Below, piece after piece: positions 1-8,178 of a stretch of DNA of 64,000 nucleotides. The stretch covers positions 1-64,000 of the forward strand of contig JAFQTO010000001.1 in assembly GCA_017408985.1 (NCBI GenBank). The letters are read 5' to 3'. Both the position numbers and the translations under genes were made by a program. Within the stretch, counting starts at the first letter, position 1; every line of letters starts with the position of its first letter. The DNA is from Clostridia bacterium (lineage in GTDB: Bacteria > Bacillota > Clostridia > Oscillospirales > Butyricicoccaceae). The notes below the pieces were generated by a model. That model saw only the letters and a program-made list of their open reading frames with translations. It made no database searches and was not told where the DNA came from.

Positions 1-927
1 TATACCCAACGTGTAGTAACGTTGGCAGGTATTCCTACCATTACAGTCCATTTGGGCCAGCGGCAATATTTAACCTGTAGAAATCCACATAACAAGAAAC
101 CACTGCTTCTTCTTCCAGCAACAATTCTCAGCCCGTTACCAATCGCCGACGATTTTGACGATATTGATCGAATTTGCCAAGAAGATGAGCGAGTACGCCA
201 AGAGATCAACGCTTACTTTGACCTCGGCAAGAAAAACAAACTTCATAAATCGCAGATTCTTTCGTTAATGCATAGCAGTTTAAGCTTTCGTTCGGCCTTG
301 GTCACTGCTTATAAAACTATTCCTAAAAATGCTTACGATTTTTCAAGCGACCCCGCTGGAGAGTATGCTTGGCTTGCTGCTGCACGAGAATATGTGTCTG
401 AATACCCTTTGGCTTTATCTGGCCTACCGCTTGAAACAACAGACGACGTTCTTTCTATTACCAGAGTAATATGTGACCGTTTCAAAAGCCTCATTGAAGA
501 TAACGGATTGTCAAAATTATTGTATGATTCCACCGGAGCACCTAAACACGAATCCGCGGCACAACTTATATTCTTTGGCATTGCTGACTCGTACTGCGAT
601 GCGAATGATATCGACCTTACAAAAGAAGGAAACAACGGTCGGGGACCGGTTGATTTTAAGCTCTCGCGTGGTGCAAACGATAAGGTTGTTGTAGAAACAA
701 AGTTAACGTCAAATTCTCAGTTGAGGCATGGAATTGAAATTCAGTTACCCATATACATGAAGCAAGAGAAGACCAAGCAAGCCATCTACCTAATCATAGA
801 TAACGGTCATCCCAATGCATTAGAGAATTTCATCAGCTTTTATAATGGTTTAGATCAAGAAACTAAAAGGAAAATTTCCTACTTGATTGTTGATGCAACG
901 CCTAAAATTTCGGCAAGCAAAGCGTAG
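1..927 (+). CDS. Putative PD-(D/E)XK nuclease-like protein, 5'-truncated by window edge
   Basis: The reading frame is open from base 1, and the first possible start inside the window is only a TTG at 22 with no clear ribosome site, so the true start is probably upstream. Counting from that TTG, the C-terminal third shows a nuclease-like core. A helix containing HESAAQ (about residues 176-181) is followed by GPVDFKL with Asp211, then VVVETKL with Glu225-x-Lys227, then a helix with Gln241 in EIQLPIY. This order is typical of PD-(D/E)XK folds found in restriction and defence enzymes. The N-terminal two thirds has no motif I recognise. A hairpin terminator follows at 971-1003 and transposon remnants lie on the opposite strand, so the setting is accessory DNA. 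The nuclease assignment is inference from the motif pattern; the biological role is unknown. Confidence 0.55.
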   Translation, partial: YTQRVVTLAGIPTITVHLGQRQYLTCRNPHNKKPLLLLPATILSPLPIADDFDDIDRICQEDERVRQEINAYFDLGKKNKLHKSQILSLMHSSLSFRSALVTAYKTIPKNAYDFSSDPAGEYAWLAAAREYVSEYPLALSGLPLETTDDVLSITRVICDRFKSLIEDNGLSKLLYDSTGAPKHESAAQLIFFGIADSYCDANDIDLTKEGNNGRGPVDFKLSRGANDKVVVETKLTSNSQLRHGIEIQLPIYMKQEKTKQAIYLIIDNGHPNALENFISFYNGLDQETKRKISYLIVDATPKISASKA

Positions 928-970
928 ATAACATGCTACTATGCGCGCCTTTATGCAAACACGTAAAATG

Positions 971-1003
971 GAGAACTTGTACTCGAATAGAGCACAAGTC
1001 CTC
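971..1003 (+). terminator. Terminator-like hairpin after the nuclease-like ORF
   Basis: Two 14-base arms (971-984 and 990-1003) pair at 12 of 14 positions around a 5-base loop, followed by TTTCTG on the plus strand. It lies between the plus-strand ORF and the convergent minus-strand DUF6809 gene. Confidence 0.5.
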
Positions 1004-1014
1004 TTTCTGTTCGA

Positions 1015-1278
1015 TTATTCTTCCATGACCTCTAACATCATTCGTGCTCCAAGCTTAAAGCTGTTTTGGAATATCAAGCAATCCGTGATAGTTTGATACT
1101 CCCGCACACAATCAGTATATTTCTCAAACAGTTCTTTCTGCTCGTCCGTCATGGTGGCTCGGAATTTTTCTTCGTTCCGGCAGATCAACTCCAACAGTTT
1201 CTTATATTCCTTGCAAGAGGATGTGTCATACTCGGTCGGCTCGATATTTCCGTACCAAAATTCTTCAAGGATTCTCAT
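1015..1278 (-). CDS. DUF6809-family small protein
   Basis: This is an 87-residue acidic protein beginning MRILEEFWYGNIEPTEYD. I recognise it as DUF6809-like, a family of short proteins of unknown function common on Firmicutes mobile elements. It contains EKFRATMTDEQKELFEKY and ends in a helix, GARMMLEVMEE. Its ATG overlaps the stop of the upstream tnpV remnant (ATGA), so the two were co-transcribed. DUF6809 genes often sit next to tnpV. No catalytic motif is visible. The reading frame itself looks intact although its partner is broken. Confidence 0.7.
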   Translation of the reverse strand: MRILEEFWYGNIEPTEYDTSSCKEYKKLLELICRNEEKFRATMTDEQKELFEKYTDCVREYQTITDCLIFQNSFKLGARMMLEVMEE

Positions 1279-1637
1279 ACTGCATCCTCCTCGTAGATCA
1301 TTTCTCTAAGGATGATTTCCTCGGCTCGATTGCGGATGCTGTTCATAGCTCCAACCCATGCCATCTGATCGTTCTGCTTCATGTCTTCTGTCACACCCTC
1401 AGCGGCTTTCATTTGCCCCATGATAAGTTCAAGACGGCTCTGTGCTTGCTCGTTCAAATCGGCCAGATACGTCCACAGCTCACCGCTAAGACACAGATCG
1501 TTAAAGCGAATGGGATTATTCTCCTTGATATGATCTCTGTGTATGCGCCCCCATCGACCAATAGGTCTGGTTTACTCCGGTAGGCGAATATCGGGAATAT
1601 AGTAATCACCACAACGGATATAATTCAGTTCCTGCAT
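1275..1637 (-). pseudogene. tnpV: tnpV transposon-encoded protein, interrupted by an in-frame stop
   Basis: Reading from an ATG at 1637 (preceded by GGAGG at a good distance) gives MQELNYIRCGDYYIPDIRLPE, then a TAA at 1572-1574. The same frame continues with TRPIGRWGRIHRDHIKE and ends EEIILREMIYEEDAV. The combined 120-codon frame matches TnpV in length and motifs: a GDYYIPD start, a PIGRWGR segment, and GVTEDMKQNDQMAWVGAMNS near the C-terminus. Only the TAA breaks it; there is no frameshift. The 60-residue ORF at 1275-1457 is just its intact tail. TnpV is a small accessory protein of Clostridia transposons with unclear function. The break suggests a decaying element. Confidence 0.8.
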
Positions 1638-1680
1638 AATATGTTCCTCCATAATATCAAAAGAAAAAGCGTTAAGATAA

Positions 1681-1724
1681 AAAATGAGTGATGCTCGGTC
1701 TTTCGACCTGGCATCACTCATTTT
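1681..1724. terminator. Bidirectional intrinsic terminator ending the radA operon
   Basis: Arms 1681-1694 and 1711-1724 form a perfect 14-bp stem, with a second short stem (GGTC/GACC) inside the loop. A run of A on the left and T on the right gives U-tracts in both directions. On the minus strand it lies downstream of radA and upstream of the tnpV remnant, so it insulates the housekeeping operon from the mobile remnant. Confidence 0.75.
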
Positions 1725-1739
1725 TCGTTGTTGATTACC

Positions 1740-1820
1740 AACCCCGTCTGACAGATGCCGTAAAATAGTTAAATTTTTGGTTTAACTGTTTTACGAACAC
1801 CTATCTTTTGGGACGGAGTT
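1740..1820. repeat. Long imperfect inverted repeat next to the accessory region
   Basis: The inner arms CGTAAAATAGTTAAA (1759-1773) and TTTAACTGTTTTACG (1781-1795) pair at all but one position around a 7-base loop. Outer arms at 1740-1748 and 1812-1820 pair at 8 of 9 positions. The whole 81-bp stretch could extrude as a cruciform or fold as RNA. It sits between radA and its terminator, next to a broken transposon gene. It could be a mobile-element end, a small palindromic element or an RNA structure; the sequence does not decide. Confidence 0.5.
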
Positions 1821-1847
1821 ATTTTTTATAAACTACACGATGCTATA

Positions 1848-3215
1848 TCATTCATCTCCGAAGCTCGCTTTTATAGCCTCACGCAAAGACGACACAGGTA
1901 TAAGTTCGATATCGGTACAGTTTTTTAGATCCTTCATACAGGTCTTGGGCACAATACATTTGCTGAATCCCAGACGTTTGAGCTCGGAGATTCTGTGAAC
2001 GGCACCGTTCACAGACCTGACCTCCCCCGACAGACCGAGTTCACCGAATGCCGCCAATGATTGCGGGATAGCTTTTTCCAGATAGCTGGATGCCACAGCC
2101 AGCGCAACGGGCAGATCAACTGCAGGCTCGTCAATATACATACCGCCGACCACGTTGATATATGCGTCGTATACTCCAAGCTTGAATCCAACGCGTTTTT
2201 CGAGGATAGCAAGGATAAGCGCCGCCCTGCTGTAATCAATGCCCGACGCTGTTCGGCGGGGCGATCCGTATACAGACTTGCTGACAAGCCCCTGAACCTC
2301 GGCAAGTATAGGTCTCGTACCCTCCAGCGAAGCGGCAACGCAGCTGCCCGAGGAATCCTTGGGTCTGCCTGCCAGCAGTGCAGCAGATGGATTGATGACC
2401 TCACACAATCCCTCACCCGTCATTTCAAACATACCGATCTCGTTAGTTGAGCCAAAACGGTTTTTTGCCGCACGAAGGACTCTGTATGCAATGTGTCTGT
2501 CGCCCTCAAAGTTGAGCACGGCATCCACCATATGCTCCATAGTCTTGGGTCCTGCAACATTACCGTCCTTGTTGACGTGGCTGACTATAACAATCGTCGT
2601 TGCCGTATTCTTTGCAAAATGCATATATGCCAGGGTGGACTCCTTGACCTGAGAAATACTGCCCGCACCCGAAGGCAGTTCATTAATATAAGCTGTTTGT
2701 ATGGAATCCACGATTATCAGCGAGGGAGCTATCTCCTCAGCAGCCTTTAACACTGCGTCTACGTTGTTTTCGCACAGTATATACAGTGATGCAGAGTCTA
2801 TCCCAAGGCGGGTTGCGCGAAGCTTGAGCTGTGATCTTGACTCTTCGCCCGAAACGTACAAAACAACCCCGTCACGGCACAGTTCCCTGCAGGCCTGAAG
2901 AAGCAGTGTGGATTTGCCTATACCCGGCTCACCTGCAACAAGAACAAGGGACCCTTTTACAAAACCTCCGCCGAGAACCCTGTCAAGTTCAGAAATACCG
3001 CACTTGATCCTGTCATCTTCATCAAAAGTGATAGAGGACAGCGGTACTGCGGTTGTTTGGGTGGAAACGACTTTGCTCTCACCTCTCTTGAGAGGGGCTA
3101 CCTTGAATTCCTGCATTGTATTAAACTGTTTGCAGGACGGGCATTTGCCGTACCACGACGAAGATGTGTATCCGCACTCGGAACAAACGTATTCGGTCTT
3201 GTTCTTGGAAGCCAT
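1848..3215 (-). CDS. radA: DNA repair protein RadA (Sms)
   Basis: This 455-residue protein is full length for RadA, a RecA-like branch-migration helicase in homologous recombination. An N-terminal C4 zinc finger (CSECG...CPSC, residues 10-30) is followed by Walker A GEPGIGKST (about 96-104), the RadA-specific KNRFG motif (about 252-256) and a C-terminal Lon-like domain. The start follows the amidase stop by two bases, with an AAAGGAG ribosome site inside the end of the amidase gene, implying translational coupling. It is the last gene of the spoIID-queA-tgt operon; the hairpin at 1681-1724 terminates it. Confidence 0.97.
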   Translation of the reverse strand: MASKNKTEYVCSECGYTSSSWYGKCPSCKQFNTMQEFKVAPLKRGESKVVSTQTTAVPLSSITFDEDDRIKCGISELDRVLGGGFVKGSLVLVAGEPGIGKSTLLLQACRELCRDGVVLYVSGEESRSQLKLRATRLGIDSASLYILCENNVDAVLKAAEEIAPSLIIVDSIQTAYINELPSGAGSISQVKESTLAYMHFAKNTATTIVIVSHVNKDGNVAGPKTMEHMVDAVLNFEGDRHIAYRVLRAAKNRFGSTNEIGMFEMTGEGLCEVINPSAALLAGRPKDSSGSCVAASLEGTRPILAEVQGLVSKSVYGSPRRTASGIDYSRAALILAILEKRVGFKLGVYDAYINVVGGMYIDEPAVDLPVALAVASSYLEKAIPQSLAAFGELGLSGEVRSVNGAVHRISELKRLGFSKCIVPKTCMKDLKNCTDIELIPVSSLREAIKASFGDE

Positions 3216-3217
3216 TT

Positions 3218-3946
3218 TTAACGCTCCTTTATGTAATCTAAATATCCTTTTGTCACCGCAAGGGCAATTTGTTTTTGGTAAACCTCTGACTGCAGCAACT
3301 CGGCCTCATCGGGATTGGACAAAAATCCGCACTCAATGGTAACCGCAGGAGAGGAAATGTTCTTCATTAGATATATACTTTCGTGACTCTCTTTTGCCAC
3401 TCTTTTGTTTTCGGGGTCAATGCAGCTTACAAAAGAACGCTGGATGCATTCGGCAAGCAACGGCGAAAGCTCATTATTCCCTCCGTAAAAAACCTGTGCA
3501 CCGTAGTATTGACTCTGTTCAAACTTGTTCAGGTGCACACTTAGAAAATCATACCCCGGATTGTCAGCTGCAAGCCTGAGCCTTGCTTTGAGATCAGCAT
3601 TTTTGTTATCCCGAATAGAGCTTTCGGGGTCATAATCCAGAGACGAATTATCCGTACGTGTCATAACGTTTCTCACACCAAAAAGACACATAAGGTCACG
3701 TATCTTTGTACTTATCGCCAGATTCAGATCCGCTTCTTTTACCCCGTTTTGGGATACTGCTCCTCCGTCTATACCTCCGTGCCCTGCATCAATAATAGCC
3801 AACGGTCTTGCACCGAGACCTGATGCCGCACACGGCTTGAGAGGTCTGCTGTTAAGTGTTATTACGGTTATTATAACCGCTGTGAGGCCGATTGTCAAAG
3901 CGCTCCAAAAAAATAAGCGTTTAAGTTTAATGCTTTTTGCGAACAT
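3218..3946 (-). CDS. N-acetylmuramoyl-L-alanine amidase (Amidase_3, CwlD-like)
   Basis: The enzyme cleaves the bond between N-acetylmuramate and L-alanine in peptidoglycan. The 242-residue protein has an N-terminal membrane anchor (residues 9-30). Its Amidase_3 domain carries the zinc-site motifs AIIDAGHGGIDGGA (about 50-63), the SVHLNKF histidine (about 135-141) and the catalytic Glu in TIECGFLSNPDEA near the C-terminus. Length and layout fit CwlD, which makes muramic delta-lactam in spore cortex, though a vegetative role is possible. The start has GGAGG five bases upstream and overlaps the TIGR04086 gene by 20 bases. Confidence 0.88.
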   Translation of the reverse strand: MFAKSIKLKRLFFWSALTIGLTAVIITVITLNSRPLKPCAASGLGARPLAIIDAGHGGIDGGAVSQNGVKEADLNLAISTKIRDLMCLFGVRNVMTRTDNSSLDYDPESSIRDNKNADLKARLRLAADNPGYDFLSVHLNKFEQSQYYGAQVFYGGNNELSPLLAECIQRSFVSCIDPENKRVAKESHESIYLMKNISSPAVTIECGFLSNPDEAELLQSEVYQKQIALAVTKGYLDYIKER

Positions 3947-4331
3947 GTCTGCCTCCGATCGATGCTTTGATCAAGACTGCACACACAACAGCCGCCAAGG
4001 CTGACAGGATAACGGGCAGACTGCTTCTCAATGCGGTTTTTCCTCCATAGATCACAATTCCCAGCAAAAACAGTAAACCGATAAATGCAAACGCCACCAT
4101 AAGAGATGACACAAGTGATCCGCTGTCGCCTGCGGTTAAAAGCGAACCGATAAACACCGAAACAAAAACCGAGAACGCGGAAAATATCGGCACAAAGGAT
4201 ATCCCAACTATCTCCTTGTGTATTGCTAACGCGCCGATAAGCATAATTGCAACGAATACCGATACGCCAATTAAAATGCCTCTCAAATACGTAAACAGTT
4301 TGGAAGAATTGGTATTGCTCTGATTATTCAT
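3927..4331 (-). CDS. TIGR04086-family membrane protein
   Basis: Starting at MNNQSNTNSSK gives a 134-residue protein. It has four hydrophobic segments and a basic tail GGRHVRKKH. Length, topology and position just after yajC match the TIGR04086 family of uncharacterised Firmicutes membrane proteins. The frame can be read further upstream to 4595, but that would overlap most of yajC in another frame, so the shorter start after GGGGGG is chosen. A hairpin lies directly upstream at 4340-4371. In many Clostridia this gene sits near the SCIFF peptide system; no SCIFF peptide is visible here. Confidence 0.75.
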   Translation of the reverse strand: MNNQSNTNSSKLFTYLRGILIGVSVFVAIMLIGALAIHKEIVGISFVPIFSAFSVFVSVFIGSLLTAGDSGSLVSSLMVAFAFIGLLFLLGIVIYGGKTALRSSLPVILSALAAVVCAVLIKASIGGRHVRKKH

Positions 4332-4339
4332 AGAAAAGC

Positions 4340-4371
4340 CCCCCATATTATCTGTACGATAATATGAGGGG
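4340..4371 (-). terminator. Intergenic hairpin between yajC and TIGR04086
   Basis: Arms 4340-4352 and 4358-4371 form a strong stem with one bulge around a 5-base loop. On the minus strand it is followed by CTTTTCT and then the TIGR04086 start. The short U-run suggests partial termination or mRNA processing within the operon. It also partly covers the G-rich ribosome site of the next gene. Confidence 0.5.
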
Positions 4372-4395
4372 CGATCGTTATTTATGAACTGAAAC

Positions 4396-4749
4396 TTATT
4401 TGCCGAAGAGCTTTTTCTTCTTGGGGGTCTCGGCAGTCTCCTCTGCAACTGTTTCTTCTGCTGCGGGTTCTTCCTTGACTTCCTGTACAGGAGATGTACG
4501 AGTCTGAACAGCCCACTTCTTGACGGTAAGCTTTGTTCTGTCAGCGCCGGTCTCAAAAGTAACGGTATCGTCCTTGACAGAAAGTACTCTGCCAACGAAG
4601 CCGCCGATGGTTACGATCTCGTCGCCTGCCTGAATGCTGTTGCGAAGCTCGCGCTCACTCTTCTCTCTCTTCTTCTGCGGTCTGATGATCAGGAAGTAGA
4701 AGACCGCGACCATAACGATAAGCCAAATCCAAGTTCCGTAATTACCCAT
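4396..4749 (-). CDS. yajC: Preprotein translocase subunit YajC
   Basis: YajC is the small auxiliary subunit of the SecDF-YajC complex at the Sec channel. The protein has one N-terminal membrane segment (residues 5-20) ending in the family signature FLIIRPQKKREK, then a soluble domain with DEIVTIGGFVGRVLSV. A low-complexity tail rich in Glu, Pro, Ala and Lys ends TPKKKKLFGK. The ATG at 4749 sits five bases after GGAGG; an upstream TTG in frame is less likely. secD and secF are not adjacent. It lies between tgt and TIGR04086. Confidence 0.92.
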   Translation of the reverse strand: MGNYGTWIWLIVMVAVFYFLIIRPQKKREKSERELRNSIQAGDEIVTIGGFVGRVLSVKDDTVTFETGADRTKLTVKKWAVQTRTSPVQEVKEEPAAEETVAEETAETPKKKKLFGK

Positions 4750-4816
4750 TTTTTCCTCCAAATAATGTAATATTCTTACTGTATTATAATAAAACAGTTT
4801 ACAAAATACAAGTGCT

Positions 4817-5947
4817 TTAGATGCGTTTTCCTAATTTTACGGAAAATTCATTTCTGAAGCTGTCGAATCTGTTCTCCTCAATAGCCGATCTGATCTGTGC
4901 CATAAGATTATTGTAGAAGTACAGATTGTGCATTACCGCAAATCTCATACCAAGCATCTCCCCTGCTTTGAGCAGATGTCTGACGTAAGCGCGGGAATAC
5001 TTCCGGCATACGGGACAGTTGCAGGCAGGGTCAATAGGCAAAGGATCGTTGCGATATTTGTTATTATTGAGATTGATTATACCCTCCGACGTACAAAGAT
5101 GCCCGTGTCGTGCATTTCTTGCAGGCAGTACGCAGTCAAAAAAGTCAACACCTCTGTATACTGCCTCAATAATATTGGTTGGTGTGCCTACGCCCATAAG
5201 ATATCTGGGCTTATCAGCCGGTATAAACGGCTCAACATGCTCGATTATATCATACATGACTTCGGCAGGCTCACCGACCGCAAGACCGCCGATAGCGTAA
5301 CCTGCCAGGTCAAGCTCGGCAATGGTCTTCATATGATCGACACGCAGATCGTTGTAGGTCCCTCCCTGATTGATGCCCCAAAGCTGCTGACCGGGGTTGA
5401 CCGTATCCTCGCGCTTTTTCAGCTCGTTAAGCTTGTCATCACATCGCTTGAGCCATCGAACCGTTCTGTCACAGGAGCGCTTGACGTAATCTTTGGGCGA
5501 CGGGTTCTCGATACACTCGTCAAACGCCATAGCTACATCAGAACCCAGCGACCACTGTATCTGCATACTCTCCTCAGGTCCCATAAATATCTTGTGCCCG
5601 TCGGTATGAGCATTAAACGTAACGCCCTCTTCCTTGATCTTGCGCAGTTTGGCAAGGGAGAACACCTGAAAACCGCCGCTGTCTGTCAGTATAGGCTTAT
5701 CCCATACCATAAACTTATGCAGACCGCCAAGTTCCTTGATGATACCCTCACCGGGCCTGACGTGAAGATGATATGTGTTGGACAGCTCTACCTGACAACC
5801 GATAGTATTAAGGTCATCGGCGGAAAGTCCCCCCTTGATAGCCGCCTGAGTGCCGACGTTCATAAAAACCGGGGTCTGCACAGTACCGTGATCGGTAATA
5901 TACTCGCCTCTTCGTGCGGTGCCATCTTTGTTATGAAGCTTAAACAT
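4817..5947 (-). CDS. tgt: tRNA-guanine transglycosylase (Tgt)
   Basis: Tgt exchanges guanine 34 of GUN-anticodon tRNAs for preQ1 in queuosine synthesis. The 376-residue length is standard. Visible motifs are the DSGGFQVFSL loop with the catalytic Asp, a second active-site Asp in FFDCVLPARNARHG, GGLAVGEP, and the zinc site CNCPVC...Cys/His (about 305-345). The start MFKLHNKDGTARRGEY overlaps the end of rmuC by 8 bases. queA, the next step in the pathway, is two genes upstream in the same operon. The preQ1 synthesis genes queCDEF are not in this window. Confidence 0.97.
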   Translation of the reverse strand: MFKLHNKDGTARRGEYITDHGTVQTPVFMNVGTQAAIKGGLSADDLNTIGCQVELSNTYHLHVRPGEGIIKELGGLHKFMVWDKPILTDSGGFQVFSLAKLRKIKEEGVTFNAHTDGHKIFMGPEESMQIQWSLGSDVAMAFDECIENPSPKDYVKRSCDRTVRWLKRCDDKLNELKKREDTVNPGQQLWGINQGGTYNDLRVDHMKTIAELDLAGYAIGGLAVGEPAEVMYDIIEHVEPFIPADKPRYLMGVGTPTNIIEAVYRGVDFFDCVLPARNARHGHLCTSEGIINLNNNKYRNDPLPIDPACNCPVCRKYSRAYVRHLLKAGEMLGMRFAVMHNLYFYNNLMAQIRSAIEENRFDSFRNEFSVKLGKRI

Positions 5948-7133
5948 CGTTATTTTCAGAGAGGAATATGCTCTCTGCCTCCTCCGCGGGAAGACCCTGC
6001 AGTCCTCCGAGTTTGCGCTGTATCTGTCTGGTCCTTACACCAACGAGTTTATCAATTTCGGCATTAGCCTGGTTGATCCTATCCTGAGCCTTGGACAAAA
6101 CCGATGCAAAGCTGTCAAACTCGGTCTTGACAGCGTTAAGCACCTTCCACACCTCGTTGGAACGCTTCTGAATGGCAAGAGTCTTGAAACCCATCTGTAT
6201 GCTGTTAAGAAGGGCACCCATAGTGGTAGGGCCTGCTATGCATACACGGTAATCATTCTGCAGAAGGTCGACCATACCGTTCTTCACAAGTTCTGCATAC
6301 AGTCCTTCGAAAGGCAGAAACATAATTGCAAATTCGGTGGTCTCCGGCGGTGCTATATACTTGGTCTGAATATCTTTGGCAAATCCTTTTACTCGGGTTT
6401 TAAGCTGTTTTACCGCCTGCTCTACCTGTGCAGGGTCTCCCGTATCATAGGCGTCCAAAAGCTGTGTATAGGCATCTGCAGGGAATTTGGCGTCTATGGG
6501 CAGCCAGACGTGACCGTTCTCGTCTCCGGGAAGCTTGATGGCATACTCAACAAAATCTCTGCTGCCGCTATGTGTGATAACGTTTGCTGCGTATTGGTCA
6601 GGCGAAAGTATCTGCTCAAGAATAGCTCCCAGCTGCAGTTCACCCAATACACCGCGCGTTTTGACATTGGACAGGACTTTCTTGATATCGCCTACGCTTG
6701 TTGCAATAGTCTGCATCTCTCCGAGTCCCTTATATACCTGCTCAAGCCGCTCACTTACGATTCTGAATGAATCGTTGAGCTTCTTGTCAAGGGTATCCTG
6801 CAGTTTTTCGTCAACAGTCTTCTTGATTGAATCAAGCTGGGTCATATTGGCCTGCTGCAAAGAAGAAATACTCTGACTGATGGTATTACGCATATTATCA
6901 AGTTTCTGCTCTGTCTGCATATTGTTCTTGTGCAGCTCGTCTCTGATGGTACCGAATCTCAGTTCAAGAGAGTCGCTTATGGAATTTTGTTTTTGGGCTG
7001 CTTCACGAAGCTCTTTATCAACTCCTGAAGAGTACTCCGAAAGCTTCCTCGAAAGAGATATTACCGTAATAAGCAAAAAACACAGCAACGCACCACAAAG
7101 AAGCAGAATGGCCAATAATACAATATCTGTCAT
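5940..7133 (-). CDS. rmuC: DNA recombination protein RmuC
   Basis: RmuC proteins are predicted nucleases that limit DNA inversions at short repeats. The protein starts at MTDIVLLAIL (ATG at 7133, AGGTG upstream). It has an N-terminal membrane helix, about 110 residues of coiled coil, and then the RmuC core with GVLGELQLGAILEQIL, VWLPIDAKFPADAY and FAIMFLPFEGLYAEL. About 397 residues is in the normal range. It sits between queA and tgt, an arrangement that probably reflects operon packing rather than shared function. Confidence 0.93.
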   Translation of the reverse strand: MTDIVLLAILLLCGALLCFLLITVISLSRKLSEYSSGVDKELREAAQKQNSISDSLELRFGTIRDELHKNNMQTEQKLDNMRNTISQSISSLQQANMTQLDSIKKTVDEKLQDTLDKKLNDSFRIVSERLEQVYKGLGEMQTIATSVGDIKKVLSNVKTRGVLGELQLGAILEQILSPDQYAANVITHSGSRDFVEYAIKLPGDENGHVWLPIDAKFPADAYTQLLDAYDTGDPAQVEQAVKQLKTRVKGFAKDIQTKYIAPPETTEFAIMFLPFEGLYAELVKNGMVDLLQNDYRVCIAGPTTMGALLNSIQMGFKTLAIQKRSNEVWKVLNAVKTEFDSFASVLSKAQDRINQANAEIDKLVGVRTRQIQRKLGGLQGLPAEEAESIFLSENNDV

Positions 7134-7153
7134 ATTATCACCTGTTACAAAAA

Positions 7154-8176
7154 TCAAATGATTATCATAGCATCGCCAAAACTGAAAAACCGATATTTGT
7201 TCTCAACAGCCGTCTTGTAGGCATCAAGTACCCTCTCTCTGCCTGCAAGGGCCGACACAAGCATGATCAATGTACTCTCGGGAAGGTGAAAATTGGTAAT
7301 AAGCCCGTCGAGGCACTTGAATTTATACCCGGGATATATAAAAATATCTGTGTTGCCGGAACACTCGTGCAGCATACCCTTATCGTCACACGCCGATTCT
7401 ATGGTTCTGCACGAAGTAGTGCCGCATGCGATTACCCTGCCACCGTTCAGCTTGGTTCTGTTGATCTTATCCGCTGCATCAGAGGACACCTTGTAAAACT
7501 CCGAGTGCATAACGTGATCTGTAATGTTGTCAGCCTTTACAGGTCTGAACGTGCCTAATCCCACGTGAAGGGTAATGCGAGCGATACTCACACCCTTGTC
7601 CTCAAGCGCAGACAGCAGCTCCGGCGTAAAATGCAGACCTGCAGTAGGTGCTGCCGCCGAACCGTTCTCCCGTGCAAAGACCGTCTGATAACGATCCTTA
7701 TCCTCAAGTCTCTCGGTAATATAGTGTGGTAAAGGCATCATGCCGAGTTCCTCAAGTATCTCAAGGAAAATCCCGTCATACTCAAACTTAACTATCCTGT
7801 TGCCGTCAGGCAAAACATCGGTGATGGTACCTTTAAGCTTACCAGCACAATCGATCTCCGCTCCCTGCCTGAGCTTTTTGCCGGGATATACAATACATTC
7901 CCAAGAATCATCGCCAAGATCTTTGAGCAGAAGTATCTCGACGGGTGCGGTTCCTCCCTTTCGGGATGCGTACAGACGTGCGGGGAGAACACGGGTCTCA
8001 TTTATAACAAGACAGTCACCCTTATTGAAAAACTCGCATATATCATAAAAATGGCGGTGCTCGACGCCATTTTTTGTTTTGTCGAGCACCATAAGACGGG
8101 AATTATCTCGTTTTGGAATAGGGGTCTGAGCAATAAGCTCTTCGGGAAGTTCGTAATAAAAATCAGATCTCTTCAT
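7154..8176 (-). CDS. queA: S-adenosylmethionine:tRNA ribosyltransferase-isomerase (QueA)
   Basis: QueA transfers and rearranges the ribosyl part of SAM onto preQ1-tRNA, giving epoxyqueuosine. The sequence begins [17 protein letters not shown] and shows [10 protein letters not shown], the ETRVLPARL motif, [17 protein letters not shown] and [17 protein letters not shown], all family signatures. About 340 residues is full length. The ATG at 8176 is preferred to an in-frame TTG at 8182; either overlaps or abuts the spoIID-like stop. It shares an operon with tgt, the preceding step. Confidence 0.97.
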   Translation of the reverse strand: MKRSDFYYELPEELIAQTPIPKRDNSRLMVLDKTKNGVEHRHFYDICEFFNKGDCLVINETRVLPARLYASRKGGTAPVEILLLKDLGDDSWECIVYPGKKLRQGAEIDCAGKLKGTITDVLPDGNRIVKFEYDGIFLEILEELGMMPLPHYITERLEDKDRYQTVFARENGSAAAPTAGLHFTPELLSALEDKGVSIARITLHVGLGTFRPVKADNITDHVMHSEFYKVSSDAADKINRTKLNGGRVIACGTTSCRTIESACDDKGMLHECSGNTDIFIYPGYKFKCLDGLITNFHLPESTLIMLVSALAGRERVLDAYKTAVENKYRFFSFGDAMIII

Positions 8177-8178
8177 AA

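Noticed and set aside
1572..1574. Recoding of TAA in tnpV
   Set aside because: Many intact genes in the window use TAA as a normal stop (for example sepF and dxr), so a nonsense mutation is the simpler reading.
3927..4760. SCIFF peptide near yajC/TIGR04086
   Set aside because: No short six-cysteine ORF is present on either strand between tgt and radA.
4928..6067. 379-residue plus-strand ORF
   Set aside because: Antisense shadow of tgt; no motif and no ribosome site.
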